Notes under the pieces: generated by a model
The model's database searches: none
What the model was told of the DNA's origin: nothing
The model's input: the letters and a program-made list of their open reading frames with translations, nothing else
Shown here: positions 35,162 through 44,797 of the stretch, piece by piece
How positions within the stretch are numbered: the stretch's first letter is position 1
Layout: every line of letters starts with the position of its first letter
Position numbers and translations under genes: made by a program
NCBI GenBank assembly: GCA_002409595.1
Contig: DHNQ01000001.1
Location: 243,633-302,073 of the forward strand
DNA: 58,441 bases
Direction: 5' to 3'
From: Dysgonomonas sp. UBA5412
GTDB taxonomy: Bacteria > Bacteroidota > Bacteroidia > Bacteroidales > Dysgonomonadaceae

Positions 35162-36481
35162 ATGATAAAAATGAAAAGAGCGATAATTATTACATTAAGT
35201 GTGATTTGGCTTGGCCTCTCTATCCAGGCGCAAAATTCACCATACATCACCGTTGATAAAGCTGTAGAAATAGCAGTGAAAAATAACAGTAATGTGAAAA
35301 TGTCCGATTTAGATGGCAAAGTAGCGAATGCAAATTATCATCAAACAGATGCCGTATTCCTTCCTCAAATTACGGTAGGGTATACCGCTTTAAGTACCAA
35401 TAATCCATTGAATGCATTTGGCTTTTTGCTACAACAAGAATCTGTTACAGCTATGGATTTCGATCCTGCCAAGCTAAACAATCCGGGAGCCAGCCAAAAT
35501 TACAGTACGCAGGTAGAGGCTAAGCTACCATTGCTGAATATGGACATGATTTATGCACGGAAAGGGGCAAAAGCTAACGAAGAAGTCTATAGACATAAGG
35601 TCGAACGAACTAAAGAATATATTGAGTTTGAAGTGCGAAAAGCATATACTCAATTACAAATGTCGTATCAGGCTCGAAACATTCTTCAAAAATCATTAGA
35701 TGATGTGAAACAAATACATCAATCAGTTTCCAATTTTTATAATCAAGGATTAGTTCAAAAATCGGATGTGTTGAATGCTCAGGTACAGGTGAATACGATT
35801 GAGGCAGCCCTGGCAAAAGCTGAAAGTAATATACATAATGCTTCCGACGGGCTACGGCTTTTGATGGGACAGGATGCTAACGATGAAGTGTATACAACAG
35901 ATTCCTTGTCCCAACAGATGAGCCTGTATCAAGCCGCTGAACTTTCATCTTTTCGTTCCGATATAATGGCGTTAAACAAGGCTGTGAATGCAACTGATAT
36001 GATGGTAAAATCGTCACAAATGGCATTCCTGCCACGTATCAATGCTTTCGGTTCGTATGGACTGAATGATTCTAAAGCCTTCAAATTCCGTAATGATTCT
36101 TATTCGGTAGGTATAAATCTAAGCTGGACAATATTTTCCGGCAATCAGAATCGGAGTAAGATGAAGTCTGCACAATTTCAACGTGATAAAATGCAAGAAG
36201 AGCTCAATCTGCACATCAAAAAAGAAGAACTGGAGCTAAATAAAACTAAGCGAGATCTGACCGATTTGCAAATAGAGATAAACAAGCAAAATACAAGTGT
36301 AGGGCAAGCCGACGAAGCCTTACGTATTCTAACCAATCGCCATCATGAAGGTTTAGCCAGCACCACTGACCTGTTGATGGCTCAAGCGCAACTTTCGCAA
36401 CAGAAACTCCTGCTATCACAGTCCATCATGTCATATAATATCACAGAGGCATACCTCAATTTTTTATCAAAGACGAAATAA
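35162..36481 (+). CDS. TolC family outer-membrane efflux protein
   Basis: This 439-aa protein has a signal peptide (IIITLSVIWLGLSIQAQ). Two repeats of the outer-membrane efflux protein domain follow, with long helices (YQARNILQKSLDDVKQIHQS, DLLMAQAQLSQQKLLLSQSI). It forms the exit duct for the RND pump encoded next. It starts an operon with adaptor, permease and two small proteins. The first ATG at 35162 or an in-frame ATG at 35171 could be used; the latter gives the usual basic start. Two dyads lie in front. Confidence 0.9.
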   Translation: MIKMKRAIIITLSVIWLGLSIQAQNSPYITVDKAVEIAVKNNSNVKMSDLDGKVANANYHQTDAVFLPQITVGYTALSTNNPLNAFGFLLQQESVTAMDFDPAKLNNPGASQNYSTQVEAKLPLLNMDMIYARKGAKANEEVYRHKVERTKEYIEFEVRKAYTQLQMSYQARNILQKSLDDVKQIHQSVSNFYNQGLVQKSDVLNAQVQVNTIEAALAKAESNIHNASDGLRLLMGQDANDEVYTTDSLSQQMSLYQAAELSSFRSDIMALNKAVNATDMMVKSSQMAFLPRINAFGSYGLNDSKAFKFRNDSYSVGINLSWTIFSGNQNRSKMKSAQFQRDKMQEELNLHIKKEELELNKTKRDLTDLQIEINKQNTSVGQADEALRILTNRHHEGLASTTDLLMAQAQLSQQKLLLSQSIMSYNITEAYLNFLSKTK

Positions 36482-36503
36482 TAAACAAAACCTATAAATA
36501 GAT

Positions 36504-37586
36504 ATGAAAACTTTAAGAAATGTATTTTTAGTAATAGTAGGTATCTCGGCTTTCTATTCCTGCTCTTCATCCAACAAGCCCGAGGATAAAGATAGAACCA
36601 TAGTGAAAGTCGAAGTTTACACTCCAACTCAGTCATCTAACGAAGGCTTTTATCTTAGTGGTGAGGTCACAGCCAAGCAAACGGCCAATATCAGCACTCG
36701 TATGATGGGTTATATAACCAAAATATATGTGAAACCAGGCGACAAAGTAGCGTCAGGGCAACTCCTCGTATCTATTAGCAGCGATGATATTCTGGCAAAA
36801 AAAGCACAGGTACAGGCTATGATTACCGAAGCTGAAGCCGCGTCAAAGAATGCGCAGCGTGATTATGAGCGTTTCAAAACACTGCGCAGCCAAAACAGTG
36901 TATCAGACAAGGAACTCGAAGATGTGTCTTTGCAAAACACATCGATGAATGCGAAAGTGCAGATGGCTCGCCAGCAGATGAACGAAATAAATGCAATGCT
37001 TTCCTACACCAATATACGCGCACCATTCTCGGGAGTGGTAACACAAAAAATGCTGGACGAAGGCAGTATGGCAAACCCAGGAATGCCTATTCTGACGATT
37101 GAGCAGAGTGGCGAATTACAAATCGTAGCATCCATTCCCGAAAACTATATACCGTATGTCAAAATAGGAGATGTTGCCAAAATAGAGTTGAAATCATTAG
37201 GCACAACTATTGATGGAAAAGTATCGGAGCTTAGTCCGTCGGCATTCCGTACAGGGGGACAATATTCGATGAAGTTAGCTATCGACGCAAAAGATAAAAC
37301 TAATATCCGCTCCGGCATGTATGTCAATATTTTGATACCGAATAAAACAGGAGAGGATATCTCTTCTAAAATTATGTTGGATAAAAACTCAATTGTTTAT
37401 CGTGACCAACTGACAGGAGTATATGTAATAGACGATCAGAATCAAGCTAATCTTCGCTGGATACGTTTAGGTAAGACAATCGGCAATCAGGTAGAAGTAC
37501 TTTCCGGCTTGAGCCAAAATGACAGAATTGTATCTAAAGCCGAAGGCAAATTATATAACGGAGTAAAAGTATCTGTAAATAAGTAA
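36504..37586 (+). CDS. RND efflux periplasmic adaptor (HlyD family)
   Basis: This 360-aa protein is a lipoprotein (VIVGISAFYSCSSS, Cys near 20). It has the biotinyl-lipoyl-like domain (GYITKIYVKPGDKVASGQLL), a helical hairpin, and a beta-barrel region (IRAPFSGVVTQKMLDEGSMA). It links the inner-membrane permease with the TolC duct. It lies 22 nt after TolC and 4 nt before the permease. Standard MFP length and domain order. Confidence 0.92.
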   Translation: MKTLRNVFLVIVGISAFYSCSSSNKPEDKDRTIVKVEVYTPTQSSNEGFYLSGEVTAKQTANISTRMMGYITKIYVKPGDKVASGQLLVSISSDDILAKKAQVQAMITEAEAASKNAQRDYERFKTLRSQNSVSDKELEDVSLQNTSMNAKVQMARQQMNEINAMLSYTNIRAPFSGVVTQKMLDEGSMANPGMPILTIEQSGELQIVASIPENYIPYVKIGDVAKIELKSLGTTIDGKVSELSPSAFRTGGQYSMKLAIDAKDKTNIRSGMYVNILIPNKTGEDISSKIMLDKNSIVYRDQLTGVYVIDDQNQANLRWIRLGKTIGNQVEVLSGLSQNDRIVSKAEGKLYNGVKVSVNK

Positions 37587-37590
37587 AATT

Positions 37591-40500
37591 ATGGAAAACG
37601 GAATTTCAGGAAAAATAGCCGGAGCGTTTATCAAGTCAAAATTGAGTATCCTGCTCATGTTTGCCTTTATGCTCTTAGGACTGTTCAGCATATATTTCAT
37701 TCCGCGCGAAGAAGAGCCTCAAATAGAAGTCCCTATGGCGGATATTATGATTGGTTATCCCGGGGCAACACCTCAGGAAGTAGAATCGGGAGTAATACAA
37801 CCTATCGAAAAGATCATTTCGAATATCAAAGGGGTAGAGCATGTATATTCTACCTCTATGAATGGTATGGGTATGCTTACTGTACAATTCTTTGTGGGTG
37901 AAGATGTCGAGCGTTCGTTGGTTAAGCTCTACAATGAGATGATGAAGAATATGGATCGTATGCCACAAGGCGCAACTATGCCTTTGGTGAAATCGCGAGC
38001 CATAGACGATGTTCCTGCATTAGCTTTCACTCTTTGGAGTGATAAGATGGGCGATTATCAGATACGTCAGGTAGCAGAAGTGGTTGGCAACGAAATAAAG
38101 AAAATACCGGATGTAGCACAAGTCAATGTTGTAGGAGGACAGAGCCGTCAGGTAAAGGTCATGCTCGATAAGGATAAAATGGCACAGAGTAAACTAGACT
38201 TTGGAGCTATAACCCAAACTCTACAAGCGAACAATGCCCAAATGCAAAGCGGAAATATCGTAACAGGCGATATGGTTTATTCAGTGCAAACAGGCAATTT
38301 TTTTACCAATGTGGAAGAAGTGAAAAATCTGATTGTCGGAACAAATGATAATCAACCGGTCTATCTGTATCAAATCGCAGAAGTAGAAGACGGCCCCGAA
38401 GTCCCTAAACAATATGTTTCGTTTGGATATGGTGCTGCGTCGGGCGATAAAAAAGCGGATATGCCCGATGACTATTCTGCCGTAACTATTTCCATTGCTA
38501 AGAAAAAAGGTGCAGACGCCATGAAGCTGGCAGAGGTAGTGATCAACAAAGTAGAGCATCTGAAAAAAGATGTTATCACTAATGATATACATGTTGACGT
38601 TACCCGTAACTACGGAGAAACGGCATCACATAAAGTATCCGAATTGCTTTTTCACTTGTCTATTGCCATTGTGGTAGTAACCCTGTTTGTGATGTTGGCA
38701 ATGGGCTGGCGTGGCGGATTGGTAGTATTTCTTTCCGTGCCTGTAACGTTTGCCCTGACTCTTTTTGCTTATTACTTCTTGGGATATACACTCAATCGTA
38801 TTACACTGTTTGCTTTGGTGTTTGTTACAGGTATTGTTGTGGATGACTCCATTGTGATTGCGGAAAATATGCACCGTCACTTCAAGATGAAGAAACTACC
38901 ACCGTTACAAGCTGCGCTATATGCTATCAATGAGGTAGGGAATCCGACTATCTTGGCAACGCTGACTGTTATCGCTGCCGTACTGCCCATGGCATTCGTA
39001 TCGGGAATGATGGGTCCATATATGAGTCCGATGCCTATAGGTGCATCCATAGCCATGATTTTCTCTTTACTGGTAGCTCTGACATTGACTCCATATTTCG
39101 GCTATTTATTCTTAAGACATAAAGATAAAAAAGGAGAAGAACACGAAAGTGAAGAAAAAGAAACAGATTTGCACGAAACGAAAATATACAAATTATATGC
39201 TAAAATAGTAACACCGTTTTTGGAAAGCAGAAAACGCCGCTGGACATTTATGATTGGCTTAACTGTCGTTTTACTAGGATCGTTTGTGTTGTTTTATACA
39301 AAATCTGTTCCGGTAAAAATGTTGCCTTTCGACAATAAGAATGAATTTCAAGTAGTGATAGATATGCCGGAGGGAACGACATTGGAACGTACTGCCGCCG
39401 TAGCTAAAGAATTAGCTGTGTATATCAGTCGGAATGATAAGGTAACGAATTATCAAACTTATGTGGGAACATCCGCTCCTATCAGCTTTAACGGGTTGGT
39501 TCGCCATTATGATATGCGCATGGGTGATAATGTGGCCGATATACAAGTCAACCTTGTTGATAAAGGAGAACGTAGTGAACAGAGTCATGATATAGCTACA
39601 TCAGTGCGTGCCGATTTGCAAGCTATCGGTAAAAAATACAATGCCAATGTAAAAGTGGTGGAAGTTCCTCCGGGTCCTCCTGTCATGTCTACCATTGCAG
39701 CCGAAGTATATGGCCCTGACTATGAACAACAAATAGCTGTAGCCAAACAGGTGAAAGATCTGTTGGCGCAAACTGACAATGTAGTCGATGTGGATTGGTC
39801 GGTAGAAGATGCTCAGACCGAATATAAATTTGAGGTGGATAAAGACAAAGCGATGAAATTGGGCATTCCGAATGCGCAAGTGGTTCAGAATATGAGAGCG
39901 GCTTTGTCGGGTATGTCCGTGGGTGTGTTGCATCAACCTGCGTCTGTCAATCAAGTTGGTATTATCCTTCAATTGCCTGAAAAAGAGAAATCTACTATTG
40001 AAGATGTATTAAGCCTAAAAGTGGTGAGTCAACAAGGAATGGCTATTCCTGTAGGCGATTTAGTGAAGGTTACAAAAGGAGAAAAAGAAAAGAGTATTCA
40101 TCGCAAAGATCAGAAGCGTGTAGTGTATATATTAACCGAAGTTGCAGGAAGTTTGGAAAGTCCGATATATCCTATTACGGAAGTGTCTGATAGATTATCG
40201 CAGGTAAAACTTCCCGAAGGATATACTTTGTCGGAAGAATATAGTGAGCAACCAAAATATGAAGACAACTTTTCCTTAAAGTGGGATGGCGAATGGCAGA
40301 TAACATATGAGGTATTCCGTGATTTGGGGCTGGCTTTTCTATTTGTACTGATCATTATCTATGTGCTGATTGTGGCTTGGTTTCAAAACTTTATTACACC
40401 CTTGGTACAATTGGCAGCTATACCGTTATCCTTGATTGGTATCATATTCGGGCATTGGATTATGGGAGCTTACTTTAGTGCTCCGTCAATGATTGGGTTT

Positions 40501-40791
40501 ATAGCTCTTGCCGGAATCATGGTGCGAAATTCGGTATTACTTATCGACTTTATCGACATACGGCTCAAAGACGGCATCCCGTTGAAACAGGCTGTTATCG
40601 AAGCAGGGGCTGTACGTACAACGCCTATAGTTTTGACAGCAGGAGGTGTAGTTCTGGGGGCTATTGTAATTCTGTTCGATCCTATATTTCAAGGTCTGGC
40701 AATCTCGCTGATGGGAGGAACAATAACCTCTACCGTACTTACATTGATTGTAGTACCACTACTGTATTATAAAATGTTGAAAAGAAAGTAA
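37591..40791 (+). CDS. RND efflux transporter permease subunit
   Basis: This 1066-aa protein has the usual 12 membrane spans with two large periplasmic loops. The first span starts after IKSKLSILLMFAFMLLGLF. The fourth span has VTGIVVDDSIVIAEN near residue 414, with the paired Asp of proton-coupled RND pumps, and the second half has GIMVRNSVLLIDFIDI. It expels a substrate driven by protons. The opening PREEEPQIEVPMADI and the neighbouring PII-like and DUF2892 genes resemble RND clusters I associate with heavy metal or sulfur stress. The substrate is not proven. Confidence 0.92.
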   Translation: MENGISGKIAGAFIKSKLSILLMFAFMLLGLFSIYFIPREEEPQIEVPMADIMIGYPGATPQEVESGVIQPIEKIISNIKGVEHVYSTSMNGMGMLTVQFFVGEDVERSLVKLYNEMMKNMDRMPQGATMPLVKSRAIDDVPALAFTLWSDKMGDYQIRQVAEVVGNEIKKIPDVAQVNVVGGQSRQVKVMLDKDKMAQSKLDFGAITQTLQANNAQMQSGNIVTGDMVYSVQTGNFFTNVEEVKNLIVGTNDNQPVYLYQIAEVEDGPEVPKQYVSFGYGAASGDKKADMPDDYSAVTISIAKKKGADAMKLAEVVINKVEHLKKDVITNDIHVDVTRNYGETASHKVSELLFHLSIAIVVVTLFVMLAMGWRGGLVVFLSVPVTFALTLFAYYFLGYTLNRITLFALVFVTGIVVDDSIVIAENMHRHFKMKKLPPLQAALYAINEVGNPTILATLTVIAAVLPMAFVSGMMGPYMSPMPIGASIAMIFSLLVALTLTPYFGYLFLRHKDKKGEEHESEEKETDLHETKIYKLYAKIVTPFLESRKRRWTFMIGLTVVLLGSFVLFYTKSVPVKMLPFDNKNEFQVVIDMPEGTTLERTAAVAKELAVYISRNDKVTNYQTYVGTSAPISFNGLVRHYDMRMGDNVADIQVNLVDKGERSEQSHDIATSVRADLQAIGKKYNANVKVVEVPPGPPVMSTIAAEVYGPDYEQQIAVAKQVKDLLAQTDNVVDVDWSVEDAQTEYKFEVDKDKAMKLGIPNAQVVQNMRAALSGMSVGVLHQPASVNQVGIILQLPEKEKSTIEDVLSLKVVSQQGMAIPVGDLVKVTKGEKEKSIHRKDQKRVVYILTEVAGSLESPIYPITEVSDRLSQVKLPEGYTLSEEYSEQPKYEDNFSLKWDGEWQITYEVFRDLGLAFLFVLIIIYVLIVAWFQNFITPLVQLAAIPLSLIGIIFGHWIMGAYFSAPSMIGFIALAGIMVRNSVLLIDFIDIRLKDGIPLKQAVIEAGAVRTTPIVLTAGGVVLGAIVILFDPIFQGLAISLMGGTITSTVLTLIVVPLLYYKMLKRK

Positions 40792-40798
40792 AATGATT

Positions 40799-41110
40799 AT
40801 GAAGCTATTAGTTGTATTAAGTATAAAAGAGTATCAGGAGCAGGTAGCAAGCCTACTCCAAGATGCCGGAGTGAAACGATTCAGTGTGACCAATATCACT
40901 GGCTATAAAAAGAAAGAGGAAAATTTGGGCTGGTTTGCGGCTAATGCGAGCAATGCTAAAACAAACTCTATAATGCTTTTCAGCTTTGTGACAAAAGAAA
41001 TTGCTGATAATGCTATTACAGAGATTGACAGTTGTAATATTGAAACGAATAATCCTTTTCCTGTACATGCTTTTGTCCTTGATGTAGAAAACTTCTCTAA
41101 ATTGATTTGA
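40799..41110 (+). CDS. small PII-like (DUF3240-type) protein
   Basis: From the ATG at 40799 the protein has 103 aa (MKLLVVLSIKEYQEQVASLL). It looks like a ferredoxin-fold PII-like protein: VTNITGYKKKEEN in the T-loop region and MLFSFVTKEIADNAITEI later. DUF3240-type proteins occur next to RND efflux pumps and are thought to modulate them. An alternative start at 40793 would add two residues. It ends overlapping the next gene's possible TTG start. Confidence 0.6.
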   Translation: MKLLVVLSIKEYQEQVASLLQDAGVKRFSVTNITGYKKKEENLGWFAANASNAKTNSIMLFSFVTKEIADNAITEIDSCNIETNNPFPVHAFVLDVENFSKLI

Positions 41111-41112
41111 TT

Positions 41113-41301
41113 ATGAAACGTGAATATATTATCCGTATAGTAGCAGGCACAATGGTTCTGATTGGTATTTCGTTGGCTTATTTTGTTTCCATCGGATGGC
41201 TGTTGTTGCCTGCATTTGTGGGAGTGAATCTGATACAGTCTTCATTTACTAAATTTTGTCCGTTGGAAATCCTGCTCGATAAATTAAACATTAAACGGTG
41301 A
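41113..41301 (+). CDS. DUF2892 small inner-membrane protein
   Basis: This 62-aa protein has two hydrophobic stretches (YIIRIVAGTMVLIGISLAY, WLLLPAFVGVNLIQSS) and a conserved CPLEILLDKL end. The pattern is that of DUF2892, the membrane part of YgaP, often found near rhodanese genes. ATG at 41113 was chosen over a TTG at 41107. A second DUF2892-like gene lies at 48267-48515. It closes the RND operon, before a terminator. Confidence 0.7.
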   Translation: MKREYIIRIVAGTMVLIGISLAYFVSIGWLLLPAFVGVNLIQSSFTKFCPLEILLDKLNIKR

Positions 41302-41320
41302 ATTGATTAATAAGTTTCTG

Positions 41321-41365
41321 AGAGAGCAAAACCGAATTCTGAAATCGTCTTTTGCTCTCTTTTTT
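41321..41365 (+). terminator. intrinsic terminator of the RND operon
   Basis: Arms AGAGAGCAAAA (41321-41331) and TTTTGCTCTCT (41350-41360) are followed by TTTTT (41361-41365). It lies between the DUF2892 gene and the phospholipase gene. Confidence 0.8.
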
Positions 41366-41369
41366 AGAT

Positions 41370-42284
41370 ATGAAAACAATATTTTATATAATAATCGTAT
41401 TGTTTATCCTCATTATACACATACCCAGGGTCTACTCACAAGAAAATACGATCTTACAGGTAGATAGTATTTCACTTCGGAATAACTATCTGAATGAGAT
41501 GCAGTCAATAAATGTATTGAAACATAGACCGATTGAAGTTTCAGAAGACCTTGTAAGGTCTGTACTAGACAAGCAGGCTCCTTTTGCGGTGTATAAGGAT
41601 AATTATATGGTAACGGGAATCCCTTTAAACAAATCGGTAACCCGTAAAACAGCGGATGCATTCTTCCAGTTTAGTATTCGCCACAGAGTTACCAGAAGCG
41701 TCTTGCCATTCAATTCGTTTTTGTACATTATTTATTCTCAAAAGTCATTCTGGGATATTTATGACAAATCGAGCCCTTTCCGCGATACGAATTACAATCC
41801 CGGAATAGGAGTCGGACGCTACATTATCAAAAACAACAAACTGAAAGGAGCGGTAATGGTTTCTCTGGAACATGAATCGAATGGAAAAGCAGGAGAAGAT
41901 TCTCGTAGTTGGAACTATCTGAATCTGTCAGCCAAATATTTCTATAATATGCGCTTATCGGCTAAAGCTCAAGTGTATCTACCTTATGTGGATGGAGGTA
42001 ATAATAAAGATTTGTTACGTTATAAAGGTTATGGTATCTTTTCGGTTAATTATATTGATAGTAAAAATTTATGGTGGTTCAGTCTTAATATAATCCCACG
42101 GGATCAGTTTATAAACCCTAATTTACACACATCTTTATCATTTAGAGTATCGAAAAATTCAAATCAATACTTAACTTTGGATTATTATGCCGGTTATGGA
42201 GAAGGGTTGCTGAATTACAAAAAATATACAAATCAGGTAAGAATAGGATTTACGATAAAACCGGATTTCTTCAGTGCATATTAA
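41370..42284 (+). CDS. pldA: outer-membrane phospholipase A (PldA family)
   Basis: The ATG at 41370 gives 304 aa with a signal peptide (FIIVLFILIIHIPRVYSQ type). An earlier in-frame ATG at 41352 lies inside the terminator and is rejected. The OMPLA catalytic motif is present near residue 167: HESNGK with His and Ser, and RSWN about ten residues on. The rest is a 12-strand-type barrel. PldA hydrolyses phospholipids that leak to the outer leaflet. It starts 5 nt after the RND terminator T-run and is followed by a methyltransferase gene. Confidence 0.85.
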   Translation: MKTIFYIIIVLFILIIHIPRVYSQENTILQVDSISLRNNYLNEMQSINVLKHRPIEVSEDLVRSVLDKQAPFAVYKDNYMVTGIPLNKSVTRKTADAFFQFSIRHRVTRSVLPFNSFLYIIYSQKSFWDIYDKSSPFRDTNYNPGIGVGRYIIKNNKLKGAVMVSLEHESNGKAGEDSRSWNYLNLSAKYFYNMRLSAKAQVYLPYVDGGNNKDLLRYKGYGIFSVNYIDSKNLWWFSLNIIPRDQFINPNLHTSLSFRVSKNSNQYLTLDYYAGYGEGLLNYKKYTNQVRIGFTIKPDFFSAY

Positions 42285-42300
42285 CAAAAAATGAATGACT

Positions 42301-42918
42301 ATGAATAATAAATGGGACGAAAGTTACAATATGGAAGAATACCGCTATGGAGAAGCTCCAAATCTATTCTTCAAGCAAATCATCGATACGCTTCCAACAG
42401 GAAAAATTCTTCTTCCGGCTGATGGAGAGGGACGGAATGGTGTATATGCAACAACAAGGGGATGGAGTGTAGACGCTTTCGACCAAAGCCAGCAAGCTAA
42501 AGAAAAAGCCTTGCGTTTGGCTCAAAAGAATAGCGTGAATATTTCATTCAAAGTGATTGATTTCGAAGATATCTCTGAAAATTATATTGTCGACTCCTAT
42601 GATGTAATTGCTCTTACCTATGTTCACCTACCGGAACAATTAAAAGAGAAATATCTCAGGTCGTTATTGCCTTTGTTGAAAACCGGAGGGCATATTATTA
42701 TTGAAGGATTCGGTAAAGAACATGTAAAACATCAGCAACAAAACCCATTAGCCGGAGGTCCGCCATATGTGGATATGATGTATTCGAAGCAAGAAATTCT
42801 CTCTATCTTTGATTCGATGGAGATCGATCTTTTAGAAGAAAAAGAAATAAGACTGGCAGAAGGTATAGGACATAATGGTAAAGCTTCTGTTATACGCTTT
42901 GTAGGCAAAAAGATATAA
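42301..42918 (+). CDS. class I SAM-dependent methyltransferase (TehB/thiopurine-like)
   Basis: This 205-aa protein from the ATG at 42301 begins MNNKWDESYNMEEYRYGEAP, as in the TehB/thiopurine S-methyltransferase-like group. The SAM motif is replaced by LPADGEGRNGVYATTRGW. Motif II has YDVIALTYVHLP and LLKTGGHIIIEGFG. Members methylate small thiols, selenium or tellurium compounds or arsenic. The target here is unknown. It lies 16 nt after PldA and before a convergent terminator. A methyltransferase for chalcogens or thiols would fit the nearby thiol genes. Confidence 0.8.
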   Translation: MNNKWDESYNMEEYRYGEAPNLFFKQIIDTLPTGKILLPADGEGRNGVYATTRGWSVDAFDQSQQAKEKALRLAQKNSVNISFKVIDFEDISENYIVDSYDVIALTYVHLPEQLKEKYLRSLLPLLKTGGHIIIEGFGKEHVKHQQQNPLAGGPPYVDMMYSKQEILSIFDSMEIDLLEEKEIRLAEGIGHNGKASVIRFVGKKI

Positions 42919-42927
42919 AAAAACAAA

Positions 42928-42952
42928 GGCACAGGTTCTCATTACCTGTGCC
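42928..42952. terminator. bidirectional terminator
   Basis: Arms GGCACAGGT (42928-42936) and ACCTGTGCC (42944-42952) with a 7-nt loop and A-rich left flank. It separates the convergent methyltransferase and GH15 genes. Confidence 0.75.
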
Positions 42953-42992
42953 TCTATTGTATAACTTATAAAAAACTCTACTGAGTCAATTT

Positions 42993-44792
42993 TCAAGGTT
43001 TAATAAAATTGATATATCTCCGTTCCTCCGAGAATAGTAAAGCAGTCTTTATCAATGCCAGATGGGAATACGCCTGAGGGAAATTCCCCATCATACGCTT
43101 GGTTTCGAAATCCAGATCCTCACTAAATAATCCCAGATGATTAGAATACGTCAGTAGCTGATCAAATATTTTCCGGGCTTCGCCTTTCTCTCCAATCATA
43201 AACAATGCACGAGTTAGCCAAAAAGTACAGATAGTAAAAGCAGAAGAGGGCAAACCAAAGTCATCATCAACTTTATATCGATACATCAATCCATTATGAT
43301 ATAATTCATCTTTTATACGCTTTACCGTTTTTATATAGCGATCATTACCTGCATCTATAAAACCATACTGTTCCATCAAAAGCAATGATGAATCCATATG
43401 CGTATTATCATAAGCTTGAGTAAAACTTTGAATCTGATCGTTCCAGCCATTGAGCATCACATCTTCTTTTATAGCCATCGCTTCTTTTTGCCATGCTGAT
43501 ACATAATCGGCCTGATTTAAAAGTTTAGCTATCTCTATTGCTCTGTCAAGAGCTACCCAACACATTACCTTCGAGAAGACAAAATGCTTTTCGATGTTAC
43601 GGAACTCCCATATACTCTGATCAGGATTTCGCCAAACAATATAAACCGTTCTGATGATCGATTTAACAACTTCCCACATTTCTTCCAACTCGCCCAATGT
43701 CCCAGGAAAACGGAAATAATAGCTATGTATAACATCCATCAAATAGCCGAAAGTGTCATTTTGTTTTTGGAAATATGCGGCATTACCGATTCTTACCGGT
43801 TGGGAATTTTCATATCCTGCCAAATGAGGTAATATCTCTTCTTTTAACGTACGGCTACCATCTATTCCATACATAATTTGTAAAGAATCTGATTTAGATT
43901 TCAATATATCCTTTACAAAGGACATAAACCGTTTCGCTGTCGAATGATGTCCAAGCTCTATGAGCGTTTCTATAGACATAGATGCATCACGAATCCAACA
44001 AAATCGATAATCCCAGTTGCGGACTTCACCTATTGTCTCCGGAATACTGGTGGTCAGAGCTGCCATAATAGCTCCAGATGACTCATAACACATCAATTTA
44101 AGAGCTAACAAACTGCGACAGATATAGTCATTATATTCTACAAATTTTCGGGAACGATTATTCCAGTTCAACCAGTAAATTTTTGTACGCTGATATTCTA
44201 GATAAGCACGGTCGATATCTATATTTGCTAATTTCTGACTATACGACAATAACATGTATTGATCCTGCTCCAGAATAATTTCTTCTTGATTTAATATGGA
44301 ATCAAAGTCAATACTTGAATATAAATAGATGTTATCAGTCCCATCTGCTAAAGAAAATGTTCTTATAAAGTCGGTAAACTTTTTATGTATGACTGAATCT
44401 CTAGCGTAATTCATTACAGGAGTATAATTTATCCTGAAACGCGGTTTACCTTCAATAAGCCTTACATAACGATAGATCTCGGAAGGTATATAATACTCGT
44501 CTTCACGAGTCTTATATCTTGGCATAAAATCAAGTACTTCAAATACACCCTCATCAGAAGCAAAGCGAGTACCAAGTATATTTGTTTCTTTAAAGTAATT
44601 TTGTGTAATACGATAGCCATCAGAAACAATGAATGAAAAACTCCCACCTTTATCATTATCTAACAATTTAGAAAATACAGATGGAGAATCGAATACCGGA
44701 AAACAAAGCCAATCGATGCTTCCCTCTTTTGATATTAAAGCAGCCGTTTTACAATTTCCAACTACACCGTAATCTAGATTATCCATAAGCAA
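42993..44792 (-). CDS. GH15 family trehalase/glucoamylase-like enzyme
   Basis: This 599-aa cytoplasmic protein has the N-terminal domain of bacterial GH15 enzymes (LDYGVVGNCKTAALISKEGS, IDWLCFPVFDSPSVF). The catalytic (alpha/alpha)6 barrel has EVRNWDYRFCWIRDASMSIE. The late motif FGLPSSAFTICTFWLTRAL lacks the Glu I expect near its start in many relatives. GH15 proteins beside trehalose-phosphate synthase are often trehalases or trehalose-phosphate-related hydrolases. It lies 5 nt after the OtsA-OtsB gene, so it probably recycles trehalose to glucose. Confidence 0.82.
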   Translation of the reverse strand: MLMDNLDYGVVGNCKTAALISKEGSIDWLCFPVFDSPSVFSKLLDNDKGGSFSFIVSDGYRITQNYFKETNILGTRFASDEGVFEVLDFMPRYKTREDEYYIPSEIYRYVRLIEGKPRFRINYTPVMNYARDSVIHKKFTDFIRTFSLADGTDNIYLYSSIDFDSILNQEEIILEQDQYMLLSYSQKLANIDIDRAYLEYQRTKIYWLNWNNRSRKFVEYNDYICRSLLALKLMCYESSGAIMAALTTSIPETIGEVRNWDYRFCWIRDASMSIETLIELGHHSTAKRFMSFVKDILKSKSDSLQIMYGIDGSRTLKEEILPHLAGYENSQPVRIGNAAYFQKQNDTFGYLMDVIHSYYFRFPGTLGELEEMWEVVKSIIRTVYIVWRNPDQSIWEFRNIEKHFVFSKVMCWVALDRAIEIAKLLNQADYVSAWQKEAMAIKEDVMLNGWNDQIQSFTQAYDNTHMDSSLLLMEQYGFIDAGNDRYIKTVKRIKDELYHNGLMYRYKVDDDFGLPSSAFTICTFWLTRALFMIGEKGEARKIFDQLLTYSNHLGLFSEDLDFETKRMMGNFPQAYSHLALIKTALLFSEERRYINFIKP

Positions 44793-44797
44793 TCAAA

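Noticed and set aside
34903..35319. 138-codon minus-strand frame with hydrophobic stretches
   Set aside because: Overlaps the DUF134 gene, the operator region and the TolC gene; the hydrophobicity comes from AT-rich antisense sequence.
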